Source of the DNA: Polaribacter aquimarinus
GTDB lineage: Bacteria; Bacteroidota; Bacteroidia; Flavobacteriales; Flavobacteriaceae
DNA: 64,000 nucleotides
Reading direction: 5' to 3'
Assembly: GCF_003129485.1 (NCBI RefSeq)
Contig: NZ_QFFG01000006.1
Location: forward strand, 239,679 to 303,678
The notes under the pieces were generated by a model, which was not told where the DNA came from, ran no database searches, and worked only from the letters and a program-made list of their open reading frames with translations. This document shows positions 26,431-35,182 of the stretch, in pieces (position 1 is the first letter of the stretch; every line of letters begins with the position of its first letter). The translations under genes were made by a program, and so were the position numbers.

Positions 26431-27378
26431 ATGAATAAAATTCCAAGTGTCAATTTAGCTGATTTCCTTTCTAATGATAAAACTACAAAACAGAAGTTTA
26501 TCGATGAAATTGGTCATGCCTATGAAAACATTGGTTTTGTAGCTTTAAAGGGGCATTTTTTAGATGATAAATTAGTAAAGAGTCTATATACTGAAGTCAA
26601 GAATTTTTTTGATTTACCTATAGAAGTAAAGAAAAAATATGAAATTCCAGGAATTGGAGGACAACGTGGTTATGTTTCTTTTGGAAAAGAATCTGCAAAA
26701 GGGAAAAAAGAAGGTGATTTAAAAGAATTTTGGCATTTTGGGCAATATGTTAACAAAGATTCTAAGTATGCTAAAGAATATCCAGATAATGTAATTGTAG
26801 AAGAGTTACCAAAATTTAACGAAGTTGGTAAAGAAACCTACCAAATGTTAGAAAAAACTGCGAAATATGTTTTGCGTTCTTTAGCACTGCATTTAGGTTT
26901 AGAGGAAAATTATTTTGATGATTATATCAAAAACGGAAACAGTATTTTACGTCCAATTCATTATCCGCCAATACAAACAGAACCTAAAGGTGCTGAAAGA
27001 GCTGCAGCTCATGGAGACATTAACTTAATTACTTTATTAATGGGTGCTCAAGGAAAAGGTTTACAAGTTCAAAATCATAACGGAGATTGGATTGATGCCA
27101 TGGCAGAACCTGATGAGTTAATGATAAATGTTGGTGATATGTTATCACGTCACAGCAATAACAAATTAAAATCTACCATACATAGAGTTGTAAATCCACC
27201 AAAAGAAATGTGGGGAACATCACGCTATTCAATTCCATTTTTTATGCATCCAATCTCTGATATGAAATTAGATGTTTTAGAAAATTGTGTAGATCAAAAG
27301 AATCCTAAACAATTTGATGATATTACTGCTGGTGAGTTCTTAGAAGAACGTTTAAAAGAATTAGGATTAAAAAAATAG
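26431..27378 (+). CDS. 2-oxoglutarate/Fe(II)-dependent oxygenase (isopenicillin N synthase-like)
   Basis: 315 aa. The N-terminal DIOX_N region spans ~5-120 (NIGFVALKGH, LPIEVKKKYEIPG). The catalytic jelly roll carries the HxD pair in AAHGDINLITLL, the distal His in STIHRVVNPP and the 2-oxoglutarate arginine in RYSIPFF, so all iron and co-substrate ligands are intact. The substrate is not readable. In bacteria these enzymes hydroxylate small molecules, and ethylene-forming enzyme belongs to the same fold. A heptamer-repeat hairpin follows. Confidence 0.85.
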   Translation: MNKIPSVNLADFLSNDKTTKQKFIDEIGHAYENIGFVALKGHFLDDKLVKSLYTEVKNFFDLPIEVKKKYEIPGIGGQRGYVSFGKESAKGKKEGDLKEFWHFGQYVNKDSKYAKEYPDNVIVEELPKFNEVGKETYQMLEKTAKYVLRSLALHLGLEENYFDDYIKNGNSILRPIHYPPIQTEPKGAERAAAHGDINLITLLMGAQGKGLQVQNHNGDWIDAMAEPDELMINVGDMLSRHSNNKLKSTIHRVVNPPKEMWGTSRYSIPFFMHPISDMKLDVLENCVDQKNPKQFDDITAGEFLEERLKELGLKK

Positions 27379-27456
27379 TTGTTAGTTTTTAGTTGTTGGT
27401 TTATAGTAATTAGAATTTTAACCAATAACTACAAACCATAAACCAATAACAAAACA
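27379..27456. repeat. Heptamer repeat fold-back between the oxygenase and SUI1 genes
   Basis: Directly after the oxygenase stop come five 7-base units (TTGTTAG, TTTTTAG, TTGTTGG, TTTATAG, TAATTAG), then AATTTTA and A, then five units in complementary orientation (CCAATAA, CTACAAA, CCATAAA, CCAATAA, CAAAACA) that end exactly at the next ATG. The two halves can pair imperfectly into a long hairpin. It fills the whole 78-base spacer. Confidence 0.8.
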
Positions 27457-27780
27457 ATGGATTTAAAAGATCAACTAAAAAACTTATTTCCTAATCACGA
27501 GGAAACCTCTGAGCCAGTTATGGAAAAATCCAATATCTGGCTGCAAGACGATCCTATTATCTGTAAATATGAAAAGAGAAAAGGGAAACCCATAACGATT
27601 TTAGAAGGGTACACTGGAGCTACTTCAGATTTTAAAATATTGGCCAAAGACATAAAAACCAAACTTTCTGTTGGAGGAAGTTTTAAAGATGATAAAATTA
27701 TTATTCAGGGTGATTACCGAGATAAAATAATGACTATGCTTAAAGAAAAAGGATTTAAAGTAAAACGTGTTGGTGGATAG
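27457..27780 (+). CDS. SUI1/YciH-family translation factor homologue
   Basis: 107 aa. The C-terminal 70 residues match the eIF1/SUI1 fold: KPITILEGYTGATSDFK, LAKDIKTKLSVGGSFKDD, IIIQGDYRDKIMTMLKEKGF. Archaeal and eukaryotic members police start-codon selection; bacterial YciH has been linked to translational accuracy and stress. No initiation genes are adjacent. The start is the only ATG in place and is immediately preceded by the heptamer fold-back, which could affect its translation. Confidence 0.88.
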   Translation: MDLKDQLKNLFPNHEETSEPVMEKSNIWLQDDPIICKYEKRKGKPITILEGYTGATSDFKILAKDIKTKLSVGGSFKDDKIIIQGDYRDKIMTMLKEKGFKVKRVGG

Positions 27781-27829
27781 TTATTAACATTTCACAATAA
27801 ATAAACACAAAAAACGTTGTTTTTTAATT

Positions 27830-28774
27830 ATGGGCAATTCTATATTACACATTACCAATGGAGATAGTACTACAAACTGTCTAAAAAAACTCAAATTTTC
27901 TGGAGATTTTATCACCTGGAGAGAAATGTTGTGTGAAGGTAAAACAACTACTGATGTTGGTAGTGAATCTTTTTGGAAAAATAGGTTTGATTTCTTTAAA
28001 AACTCTTACAAAGTCAGCAAAAAAAAGTTTATAGATTTTACTTTAAAAGAATATAGAAATCTTTGTAACAAAAAAGAAAGTAAAGAAATTGTGTTATGGT
28101 TTGAGTACGATTTGTTCTGTCAAATAAATATGATAGCAGTTATAAGTTGGCTTAAAACTTACAGAAAAGGATATCATATTTCTTTAGTTTGTAGCGGAAA
28201 TGTTAAGGATTCTAAAAAACTTAAGGGTTTAGGAGAATTAACAGAAAATCAAATTCATCAACATTATAAAAACAGAGTATATTTAACCCAAGATGATATT
28301 GAATATGCTGATTATATTTGGCAATTGTATTGTTCGGACTCTCCTTTACGTTTAGAAACTGTTTATAAATTTAACCCAATGTCTCCTTTTCAATATTTAG
28401 CATCTGCTATTGAAGCTCATTTACTACGTTTCCCCTCTATTGATAATGGTTTAAGCACAATTGAAAATACCATTTTAGAAACTGCAAATACTCATAATCT
28501 TTTGTCTAAACATCAATTGGTAGGTGAATTATTAAAAAGTCAAGAAATTTATGGTTTTGGAGACTTGCAATACGAACATAAAATAGACAAACTTCAAAAG
28601 TTATTTACCTCTTTCGATCCTGTTAAATTATCAAGGAAAGGAAAGAAGATTTTAGCAAACGAAATAAATTATTATGGTGAATTACGCAACGAAAATTCGT
28701 ATCTTGGTGGAGCAAAAAAATATAGTTTTCTGTTTAATAATCAATCAGAAAAACTATTACAAATTACTTCTTAA
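27830..28774 (+). CDS. DUF1835-domain protein
   Basis: 314 aa. The N-terminus (ILHITNGDSTTNCLKK, then GDFITWREMLCEG) is the DUF1835 signature; LWFEYDLFCQINMIAVISWL follows as usual. The C-terminal half (~190-300) looks helical, with a winged-helix-like region. The domain is widespread in Bacillota and Bacteroidota and biochemically uncharacterised as far as I know. Its stop abuts the ATG of the nucleoside phosphorylase with no gap, so it heads a tight three-gene operon. Confidence 0.8.
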   Translation: MGNSILHITNGDSTTNCLKKLKFSGDFITWREMLCEGKTTTDVGSESFWKNRFDFFKNSYKVSKKKFIDFTLKEYRNLCNKKESKEIVLWFEYDLFCQINMIAVISWLKTYRKGYHISLVCSGNVKDSKKLKGLGELTENQIHQHYKNRVYLTQDDIEYADYIWQLYCSDSPLRLETVYKFNPMSPFQYLASAIEAHLLRFPSIDNGLSTIENTILETANTHNLLSKHQLVGELLKSQEIYGFGDLQYEHKIDKLQKLFTSFDPVKLSRKGKKILANEINYYGELRNENSYLGGAKKYSFLFNNQSEKLLQITS

Positions 28775-29644
28775 ATGTCTATAAAACATTCTGAACTCAT
28801 CTTAAATCCTGATGGAAGTGTCTATCATTTAAATTTAAGACCAGAACACATAGCTAATGATATTATTTTTGTTGGCGACCAAGATCGAGTAGATAAAATT
28901 ACCAAACACTTTGATTCTATTGATTTTACAACTCAAAAACGCGAATTCAAAACTACCACTGGAAGCTACAAAAACAAACGATTTTCTGTAATGTCTACGG
29001 GTATTGGTCCAGACAATATAGATATTGTAATGAATGAATTAGACGCTTTAGTAAACATCGATTTAAACACCAGGAAACCTAAAGAAAATTTAACTACTTT
29101 AAACATTGTTAGAATTGGTACTTCTGGTTCTTTACAAGCAGATATTCCTGTAGATTCTTTTGTAATTAGTTCTCATGGTTTAGATTTAAATGGGATGCTC
29201 CACTCTTATCAGATTGATGAAATTTCTAATTCTGATATTGAGAATGCTTTCGTAAAGCACACTAATTGGAGTGATAAAAAAGCGAGTCCAATCATCATTT
29301 CTAACAGTAAAAAATTAGAAGACAAATTATCTTCAGACAAATCATTTTCAGGCATTACTGCAACTGCAGGAGGTTTTTATGGGCCTCAAGGGAGAATCTT
29401 AAGACTATCATTACAAGATGATGACTTAAATCACAAAATTGATAGTTTTGACTTTAATAATCATAGAATTACCAATTTAGAAATGGAAACTTCTGCTATT
29501 TATGGATTATCAAAATTATTAGGTCACAATGCTTGTTCTATCAACGCAATTATTGCTAATAGAACTAATGGAACTTTTAGCGAAAATCCTGGAAAAGTTG
29601 TAGCTGATTTGATTGAATATACGCTTAAAAAATTAATACAGTAA
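28775..29644 (+). CDS. Nucleoside phosphorylase (PNP/UDP family)
   Basis: 289 aa. Phosphorylase-superfamily blocks are visible: VGDQDRVDKITKHFD near the N-terminus, the phosphate-site stretch STGIGPDNIDIVMNELDAL, IGTSGSLQADI and the ribose-binding NLEMETSAIYGL with the Met-Glu pair, followed by the late catalytic position NRTNGTF. The closest match by eye is uridine phosphorylase. It directly abuts both neighbours (zero-base gaps), implying a common substrate with the downstream binding-fold protein. Confidence 0.88.
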   Translation: MSIKHSELILNPDGSVYHLNLRPEHIANDIIFVGDQDRVDKITKHFDSIDFTTQKREFKTTTGSYKNKRFSVMSTGIGPDNIDIVMNELDALVNIDLNTRKPKENLTTLNIVRIGTSGSLQADIPVDSFVISSHGLDLNGMLHSYQIDEISNSDIENAFVKHTNWSDKKASPIIISNSKKLEDKLSSDKSFSGITATAGGFYGPQGRILRLSLQDDDLNHKIDSFDFNNHRITNLEMETSAIYGLSKLLGHNACSINAIIANRTNGTFSENPGKVVADLIEYTLKKLIQ

Positions 29645-30505
29645 ATGATTAACTTAAAAGTTGGTGGCGTACCAGAACATTTTAATTATCCTTGGTACAT
29701 CACCTTAAAAAATAAAGAATACAACAAGCACAATATCAATCTTCGATGGCAAGATTTTCCTGGTGGAACAGGACAAATGTGCAAAGCTTTAAGAAATGGA
29801 GACGTAGATATTGCCATTGTTTTAACAGAAGGGATTATTAAAGACATTGCTGCAGGAAATCCTTCTAAAATTGTACAGACCTTTGTAAAGACACCTTTAA
29901 TATGGGGAATTCACGTAGGTGCAAAATCAACTTTCAAAAAAATTGAAGATTTAGAAAACGCCACTATTGCAATTAGTAGATTTGGTTCAGGGTCACACTT
30001 AATGTCAATTGTAAATGCTTATAACCAAGGTTGGGATATTAGCAAACTAAAGTTTAAAGTAATTGGAAATTTACAAGGTGGAATTGACGCTCTTACAAAT
30101 GGTGAAGCAGATTATTTTATGTGGGAACACTTTACTACTAAACCTTTGGTAGACAATGGTACTTTTAGAAGAGTTGATGATTGCCCTACTCCTTGGCCTT
30201 GTTTTGTGGTTGCTGTAAGAAATGAAGTATTAGAAAACAATTTTGATGAAGTAAAACAAGTTTTAGATATTATTAATGAAGAAACTAAAGATTTTAAAAA
30301 AATTGATAATATTGATGAAATTCTAGCGGAAAGGTACGAACAGCAGCTAGAAGACATTCAAAAATGGTTAAAAATTACTGAATGGAATGCAGGAAAACCC
30401 ATCACAAAGAATTTAATTACTCGTATTCAAAATAAAATGATAACCTTTAACGTTATCGAAGAGAAGAAAAACTCAGGAATGTTCATAAAAAATATGTACA
30501 TTTAA
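29645..30505 (+). CDS. Signal-less periplasmic-binding-fold protein, CA3427-like
   Basis: 286 aa type-2 periplasmic binding fold (NMT1/THI5-like: GVPEHFNYPWYITLKN, WQDFPGGTGQMCKALRNGDVD, ISRFGSGSHLMS, TPWPCFVVAV). It has no signal peptide and no transporter genes beside it, so it is probably a cytosolic enzyme or sensor rather than an ABC transporter component. It resembles the family defined by Candida albicans CA3427, which was reported to occur in fungi and Bacteroidetes. The THI5 CCCFC motif is absent. Last gene of the DUF1835/phosphorylase operon. Confidence 0.7.
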   Translation: MINLKVGGVPEHFNYPWYITLKNKEYNKHNINLRWQDFPGGTGQMCKALRNGDVDIAIVLTEGIIKDIAAGNPSKIVQTFVKTPLIWGIHVGAKSTFKKIEDLENATIAISRFGSGSHLMSIVNAYNQGWDISKLKFKVIGNLQGGIDALTNGEADYFMWEHFTTKPLVDNGTFRRVDDCPTPWPCFVVAVRNEVLENNFDEVKQVLDIINEETKDFKKIDNIDEILAERYEQQLEDIQKWLKITEWNAGKPITKNLITRIQNKMITFNVIEEKKNSGMFIKNMYI

Positions 30506-30523
30506 CTCGTAAATCATATAATA

Positions 30524-30664
30524 ATGAAAAAAGTAGTATTTATTGCAATTTGTGTTTTAGGAATCATTTGTTTTTCTTCTTGTAGAAGTACATCTAAATC
30601 TTGTGGTTTAGCAGACAATACAACAACTATTCCAACAACCTTAAAACAAGTAGATTTATCTTAA
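30524..30664 (+). CDS. Very small lipoprotein (46 aa)
   Basis: An ORF of 47 codons: MKKVVFIAICVLGIICFSSC then a short Thr/Ser-rich tail with one more Cys (CRSTSKSCGLADNT). The SSC lipobox is good, so the mature product would be a ~27-residue lipopeptide in the envelope. It begins 18 bases after the binding-fold gene and is followed by a strong terminator, which supports it as the real end of that operon. Function unknown. Confidence 0.6.
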   Translation: MKKVVFIAICVLGIICFSSCRSTSKSCGLADNTTTIPTTLKQVDLS

Positions 30665-30694
30665 ATCTCTTGTTTCTTAATTTCAAATTCAATG

Positions 30695-30718
30695 AATCCG
30701 CACTATGCGGATTTTTTT
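30695..30718 (+). terminator. Terminator of the DUF1835/phosphorylase operon
   Basis: AATCCGCA (30695-30702) and TGCGGATT (30706-30713) with a CTA loop, followed by TTTTT. Compact and GC-rich for this genome. Confidence 0.85.
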
Positions 30719-30752
30719 ATAAATTTATCTTTCATTGAAATTATTCTGATTT

Positions 30753-31535
30753 ATGTCTAGAGTCCATCTTTTTGAAATAGCTGATTTTAAATGGTTTCCG
30801 CAGTTTTTAAGAAATTATTTAACCGACTTTTTGCAATTTTTATCGAATAAAACAAAGTTGTATAAACCCATAATTACTGTTATTGAAAAGGGATTAGATT
30901 TGTGTAAAACTAATCAAATTATAGATTTAGCTTCTGGTGGCGGAGGTGGATTATTATGGTTGAATTCAGAATTGCAACAAACAAATCCTGATTTAAAAAT
31001 TTTACTAACCGATTATTTTCCAAATATTACTGCTTTTGAATTCACAAAAAAGCAAGCAAATAACATAGAATACGTTTCAAATTCTGTAGATGCTAGAAAT
31101 GTTCCGAAAAACTTAAAAGGTTTAAGAACTCAATTTTTGTCCTTTCATCATTTTAAACCTATAGATGCAAAATTAATTCTTCAAAATGCCATTGATTCTA
31201 ATACAGCAATTGCTATTTTTGAAGCACAAGAAAGAACAATTCCAAGTATTTTGGCAATGCTCTTTTCTCCTATTTCGGTTTTGGTAACCACACCTTTTAT
31301 AAAACCTTTTAAAATCGGAAGAATTATTTTTACCTATTTAATTCCTATCATTCCTATTGTAACTTTATGGGATGGAATTGTTTCATCGTTAAGAACCTAT
31401 TCTGTGAAAGAAATGACAGAATTAGTAAATCAATTAGACAATAAAGACGATTTTTATTGGGATATTAATAGGATTAAATCGGGTCCTGGAGCAATTTTAT
31501 ATTTATTAGGCACTCCAAAAAACATTACCAAATAA
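30753..31535 (+). CDS. Class I SAM-dependent methyltransferase-like membrane-associated protein
   Basis: 260 aa. Motif I is visible as IIDLASGGGGGLLWL (~56-70), followed by an acidic post-strand residue in LLTDYFPN and a motif III-like FLSFHHF. The C-terminal half has a long hydrophobic region (~165-205, with ISVLVTTPFIKPF and IIFTYLIPIIPIVTL) that probably touches the membrane. The substrate is unknown. It converges on ung with an 11-base overlap of the coding ends. Confidence 0.7.
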   Translation: MSRVHLFEIADFKWFPQFLRNYLTDFLQFLSNKTKLYKPIITVIEKGLDLCKTNQIIDLASGGGGGLLWLNSELQQTNPDLKILLTDYFPNITAFEFTKKQANNIEYVSNSVDARNVPKNLKGLRTQFLSFHHFKPIDAKLILQNAIDSNTAIAIFEAQERTIPSILAMLFSPISVLVTTPFIKPFKIGRIIFTYLIPIIPIVTLWDGIVSSLRTYSVKEMTELVNQLDNKDDFYWDINRIKSGPGAILYLLGTPKNITK

Positions 31536-32190
31536 TTTCTTTTTTATTGATGGATTTCAAAAAAGCATTTGTTTTAGAAAAATGCTGATTTCCAAACCAA
31601 TAACCTCTATTTGCACTTAATGGTGATGGATGTCCAGACTCTAAAATATGATGTTTTTTCTTATCAATTAGTTTCGATTTCTTTTTAGCAAAACCACCCC
31701 AAAGTAAAAAAACTACATCTTTTTTTTCTTTAGAAATCTGTTTAATAACTTCATCTGTAAACGTTTCCCAACCTTTTTTTTGATGACTTCCAGCTTCGTG
31801 AGCTTTTACAGTTAAAGTTGCATTTAACAATAAAACACCTTGTTTTGCCCATTTTTCTAAATTCCCACTTTGGGGATAAGCAACATTTAAATCAGAAGAA
31901 ATTTCTTTAAAAATATTAATTAATGAAGGTGGATGAGGAATACCATCTTGGACAGAAAAACACAAACCATTAGCCTGATTAGGTCCGTGATAAGGATCTT
32001 GACCAATAATTACCACTTTTAAATCATTTAATTTACAGTAATCAAAAGCAGCAAAAATAGTTGAACCTTCTGGATAACAAGTATGATTTTCATATTCTGA
32101 TTTCACAAAACTTGTTAATTCTCTAAAGTAGGCTTTCTCAAATTCTGGTTGTAAAATATTTTTCCAACTATCAGCTATTTTTACTTGCAT
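31525..32190 (-). CDS. ung: Uracil-DNA glycosylase (family 1)
   Basis: 221 aa enzyme removing uracil from DNA. The water-activating loop GQDPYHGP has catalytic Asp65, the uracil pocket follows at GLCFSV, and the DNA-intercalation loop is HPSPLSANRGYWFGNQHF. Length and both motifs are canonical for family-1 UDG. The promoter -7 (TATATTTG on the minus strand, 32222-32215) overlaps the mutS2 promoter zone in a 37-base divergent spacer, coupling two repair genes. Confidence 0.97.
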   Translation of the reverse strand: MQVKIADSWKNILQPEFEKAYFRELTSFVKSEYENHTCYPEGSTIFAAFDYCKLNDLKVVIIGQDPYHGPNQANGLCFSVQDGIPHPPSLINIFKEISSDLNVAYPQSGNLEKWAKQGVLLLNATLTVKAHEAGSHQKKGWETFTDEVIKQISKEKKDVVFLLWGGFAKKKSKLIDKKKHHILESGHPSPLSANRGYWFGNQHFSKTNAFLKSINKKEIIW

Positions 32191-32197
32191 TGTTTCT

Positions 32198-32222
32198 TAT
32201 TTTTGTAACGATTTCAAATATA
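32198..32222. promoter_or_regulatory. Overlapping divergent promoters for ung and mutS2
   Basis: TATTTTTG (32198-32205, plus strand) serves mutS2, and CAAATATA (32215-32222; TATATTTG on the minus strand) serves ung. Both fit TANNTTTG, and each sits about 22-25 bases before its start. The plus-strand box supports the TTG start of mutS2. Confidence 0.5.
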
Positions 32223-32227
32223 GTATT

Positions 32228-34432
32228 TTGAGCAAAAACATATCCAAAAAAACATTACAAGATTTAGAATTTTCAACGGTTTTACAACACGTTGCAGCAT
32301 ATTGCATCTCTAGTTTAGGAAAAGAAAATGTTTTTGAAATTCAGCCTATACACAATAAAAAACTTTTATTTAAAGAATTGCATTTGGTTGATGAATACTT
32401 ATCTTCTTTTGAAAGTGAAAACAGAGTTCCTAATCACGGTTTTGATAATATTACTGAAAGTGTAAAACGTTTAGCTATTGAAAATAGTTTTATAGAAACG
32501 GATGCTTTTTTAAAAATTGCAACTACTTCTTTAACGGTAAATGAATTAATCAAGTTTTTTAAAAAATTTAAGGAGCAATTTCCAACTTTTTTTGAACTTT
32601 CTCAGCAAATTGAATTTACCACTTTTGTTGATGATGAAATAAAAAAAATTATTGACATTTCTGGTGAAGTAAAAAACAATGCATCACCAGCTTTAAAACA
32701 AATTCGAAAAGATATCAATCACGTTCGTGGTAAAATTGGCGCAAGTTTTTCATCAGCATTATCTAAAGCAATTGCTGCTGGATATTTAGATGACATTAAA
32801 GAAACTGTTGTTGACAATCAACGTGTTTTGGCTGTTTCTGCTATGCATAGAAAAAAAGTTGCTGGTAGTTTATTAGGTTCTTCAAAATCTGGTAATATCG
32901 TTTATATTGCACCACAGGCAACACTATCTTATGCAAGAGAATATCAAAATTTGATTTATGACGAAAAACAAGAAATTGTAAAAATATTAAGAGAGTTATC
33001 TGCAACAATCCGCCCATTGGTTTCACTTTTAGAAGAATATGTATCATTTTTAATTCATATTGATGTTGTTGGTGCAAAAGCAAAATATGCACATGAAATG
33101 AATGCCATTTTGCCAATAATATCAAAAGAGAAAAAAATCTATTTTAAAAATGCGTATCATCCTGTTTTATGGAGAAAAAATAAAGAACAAAAATTAGAAA
33201 CCATTTCTCAAACTATTACGTTAAATGAGCAACAACAAATTATTGTAATTTCTGGACCTAATGCTGGTGGAAAAAGTATCACTTTAAAAACCATTGGTTT
33301 ATTACAAATAATGTTGCAAAGTGGTATTCTAATTCCTGTTGATGAGCGCAGTCAAACGTATATTTTCGACACTATTCTAACAGATATTGGAGATAATCAA
33401 TCTATAGAAAACCAATTAAGTACATATAGTTATCGTTTAAAAAATATGCGTTACTTTTTACGCAAGTGTAATGAAAATACATTGTTTTTAATTGATGAAT
33501 TTGGTACGGGTTCTGATCCTGAATTGGGTGGTGCTTTAGCAGAAATTTTCTTAGAAGAATTTTACCACAAAAAGGCTTTTGGAATTATAACTACCCACTA
33601 CTCCAACTTAAAAGTTCTAGCAAATGAATTGGAGAACGTTACCAACGCAAATATGCAATTTGATGAGCGTTCTTTAGAACCTTTGTATAAATTATTTGTT
33701 GGGCAAGCAGGTAGTTCTTTTACATTTGAAGTTGCTCAGAAAAACGGAATTCCTTTTAGTTTAATCAATAAAGCAAAAAAACGTGTTGAAACTGAAAAGG
33801 TACGTTTAGACAAAACCATTTCTAAGTTACAAAAAGAACGTAATCGATTACAAAAGAACTCAGATAACTTAGAAAAACAGAAATCAAAAGAACAAGAACA
33901 TTTAGATAATTTACAAGAAAAAGAACAACGTATTCAAAATAAATTAGCTGGTTTTCAAGAATTGTATGATCAAAATCAAAAGATGCTTTCTTTAGGTAGA
34001 AAAACCAATGAACTTTTAAATAAATATTTTCAAACCAATAATAAAAAGGAATTAAACTTAAATTTCAACAAATGGGTTGCAGACGAAAAAGTAAAATATA
34101 TTAAGAAAAACCCCGTTAAACCAAAAACAAAAGCCCAAAAACAAAAGGCTAAAGTTGCCGTTAAAAAACAACAGGAAGTTATTAAAAAAGTTGAAAAAGA
34201 AGTTTTAGAAAAAGTTGTTGAAGTACGCAAAGAAAAGAAAATTGAGGCTGCAAAAATTGCAAAAGCAAAATCTGAATATGTTTATAAACTCAATGATAGA
34301 GTTCGAATTATAGATTCAAATTCTGTGGGTACTATCGACAAAATAGACAAAAAAAGTGTTACCATCAACTACGGTATCTTTACTACAAAAACTTCTGTAG
34401 ACAAATTAGAATTAGTAGAAAAAGCAAAATAA
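32228..34432 (+). CDS. mutS2: MutS2-family protein lacking the Smr domain
   Basis: 734 aa. An N-terminal lever/core region precedes the ABC ATPase with Walker A ISGPNAGGKS (~340), Walker B LFLIDEFGTGSDPELGGALAE and the His switch ITTHYSNLK. Residues ~520-690 are a charged coiled coil rich in Lys/Gln/Glu, and the end (DRVRIIDSNSVGTIDKI) is a KOW/SH3-like patch. The C-terminal Smr nuclease domain of Bacillus MutS2 is absent. MutS2 suppresses recombination or rescues collided ribosomes in other bacteria. The start is TTG; no nearby ATG is in frame. Confidence 0.9.
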   Translation: MSKNISKKTLQDLEFSTVLQHVAAYCISSLGKENVFEIQPIHNKKLLFKELHLVDEYLSSFESENRVPNHGFDNITESVKRLAIENSFIETDAFLKIATTSLTVNELIKFFKKFKEQFPTFFELSQQIEFTTFVDDEIKKIIDISGEVKNNASPALKQIRKDINHVRGKIGASFSSALSKAIAAGYLDDIKETVVDNQRVLAVSAMHRKKVAGSLLGSSKSGNIVYIAPQATLSYAREYQNLIYDEKQEIVKILRELSATIRPLVSLLEEYVSFLIHIDVVGAKAKYAHEMNAILPIISKEKKIYFKNAYHPVLWRKNKEQKLETISQTITLNEQQQIIVISGPNAGGKSITLKTIGLLQIMLQSGILIPVDERSQTYIFDTILTDIGDNQSIENQLSTYSYRLKNMRYFLRKCNENTLFLIDEFGTGSDPELGGALAEIFLEEFYHKKAFGIITTHYSNLKVLANELENVTNANMQFDERSLEPLYKLFVGQAGSSFTFEVAQKNGIPFSLINKAKKRVETEKVRLDKTISKLQKERNRLQKNSDNLEKQKSKEQEHLDNLQEKEQRIQNKLAGFQELYDQNQKMLSLGRKTNELLNKYFQTNNKKELNLNFNKWVADEKVKYIKKNPVKPKTKAQKQKAKVAVKKQQEVIKKVEKEVLEKVVEVRKEKKIEAAKIAKAKSEYVYKLNDRVRIIDSNSVGTIDKIDKKSVTINYGIFTTKTSVDKLELVEKAK

Positions 34433-34562
34433 ATTGATTTTCTGCATGAAAATCTAACTTCTTTTCTTTTAGCATTTGAAAATCTTTACTATGCTTCTAA
34501 AATATTATTAAGGTAATTGTTATACTATTACTTAATGTTTATCGTTTAAAAAATAAAAACTT

Positions 34563-34916
34563 ATGAAAGTTAATTATTGGAAAAACGGATTGCATGTAAG
34601 TGGATTAGCTCCTTTTGGCTATATAATTTCGCTAATCATTTTTTATTTCCATACGACCATAATATTGGGTAGATTTCCAAAATACAACCAGCCTGATCCG
34701 AAAAAACTTGATATTTACAACTATTATTCCGGAGTAATTGATCTTTTAATTGGAATATGGCTACTCTCTTTTCTAACAATTATAATCATAATTTTATCTA
34801 ATTTAATAATCAATCGAAAAGATGTAAATTGGAAGTTAATTGGTTTGTATTTTACCGGGCATGTAATTGCAATAATCTTATTTTTTTCAAAAATAATGGA
34901 GTGGTATATAGACTAA
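34563..34916 (+). CDS. Hypothetical three-helix membrane protein (117 aa)
   Basis: Three hydrophobic segments at about 14-34, 61-83 and 93-110 are separated by polar loops, with no signal peptide and no recognised motif. It stands alone, 130 bases after mutS2, with no clear promoter box. Composition resembles the neighbouring genes. Function unknown. Confidence 0.6.
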   Translation: MKVNYWKNGLHVSGLAPFGYIISLIIFYFHTTIILGRFPKYNQPDPKKLDIYNYYSGVIDLLIGIWLLSFLTIIIIILSNLIINRKDVNWKLIGLYFTGHVIAIILFFSKIMEWYID

Positions 34917-34957
34917 TTACCTAAAAACAACTTAGAAACATATTAATTTTACAAAAC

Positions 34958-35182
34958 TTACTCATATTTTTTCATTTCTTCATCGTAAAACTCTCCAGCT
35001 TTATCCATTAAAATAGCTAATTCAGTAGCAATATCTTCTTCTTTTTCTCCTGTTAAATCTTCAAACCACTCTACTTCGTCGTCTTTTAAGTTAATCATAA
35101 AACGAGGAAATTCTGTATGCAAAACAAAGATATCTTCTGGGTAATTGCTATTATCTGCTAATAAAAATTTAGGTAAGTTCAT
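34958..35182 (-). CDS. Small conserved acidic protein (74 aa)
   Basis: A soluble acidic protein: MNLPKFLLADNSNYPEDIF, then HTEFPRFMINL and a helical tail AILMDKAGEFYDEEMKKYE. Homologues of this length are common in flavobacteria as hypothetical proteins, as I recall. The start overlaps the end of the MATE gene by 14 bases, so it is translated from the same message. Function unknown. Confidence 0.7.
   Translation of the reverse strand: MNLPKFLLADNSNYPEDIFVLHTEFPRFMINLKDDEVEWFEDLTGEKEEDIATELAILMDKAGEFYDEEMKKYE

Noticed and set aside
27795..27829. Hairpin-like AAAAAAC/GTTTTTT before the DUF1835 gene
   Set aside because: Only A/T pairs plus one G/C with a 3-base loop; too weak to call a terminator.
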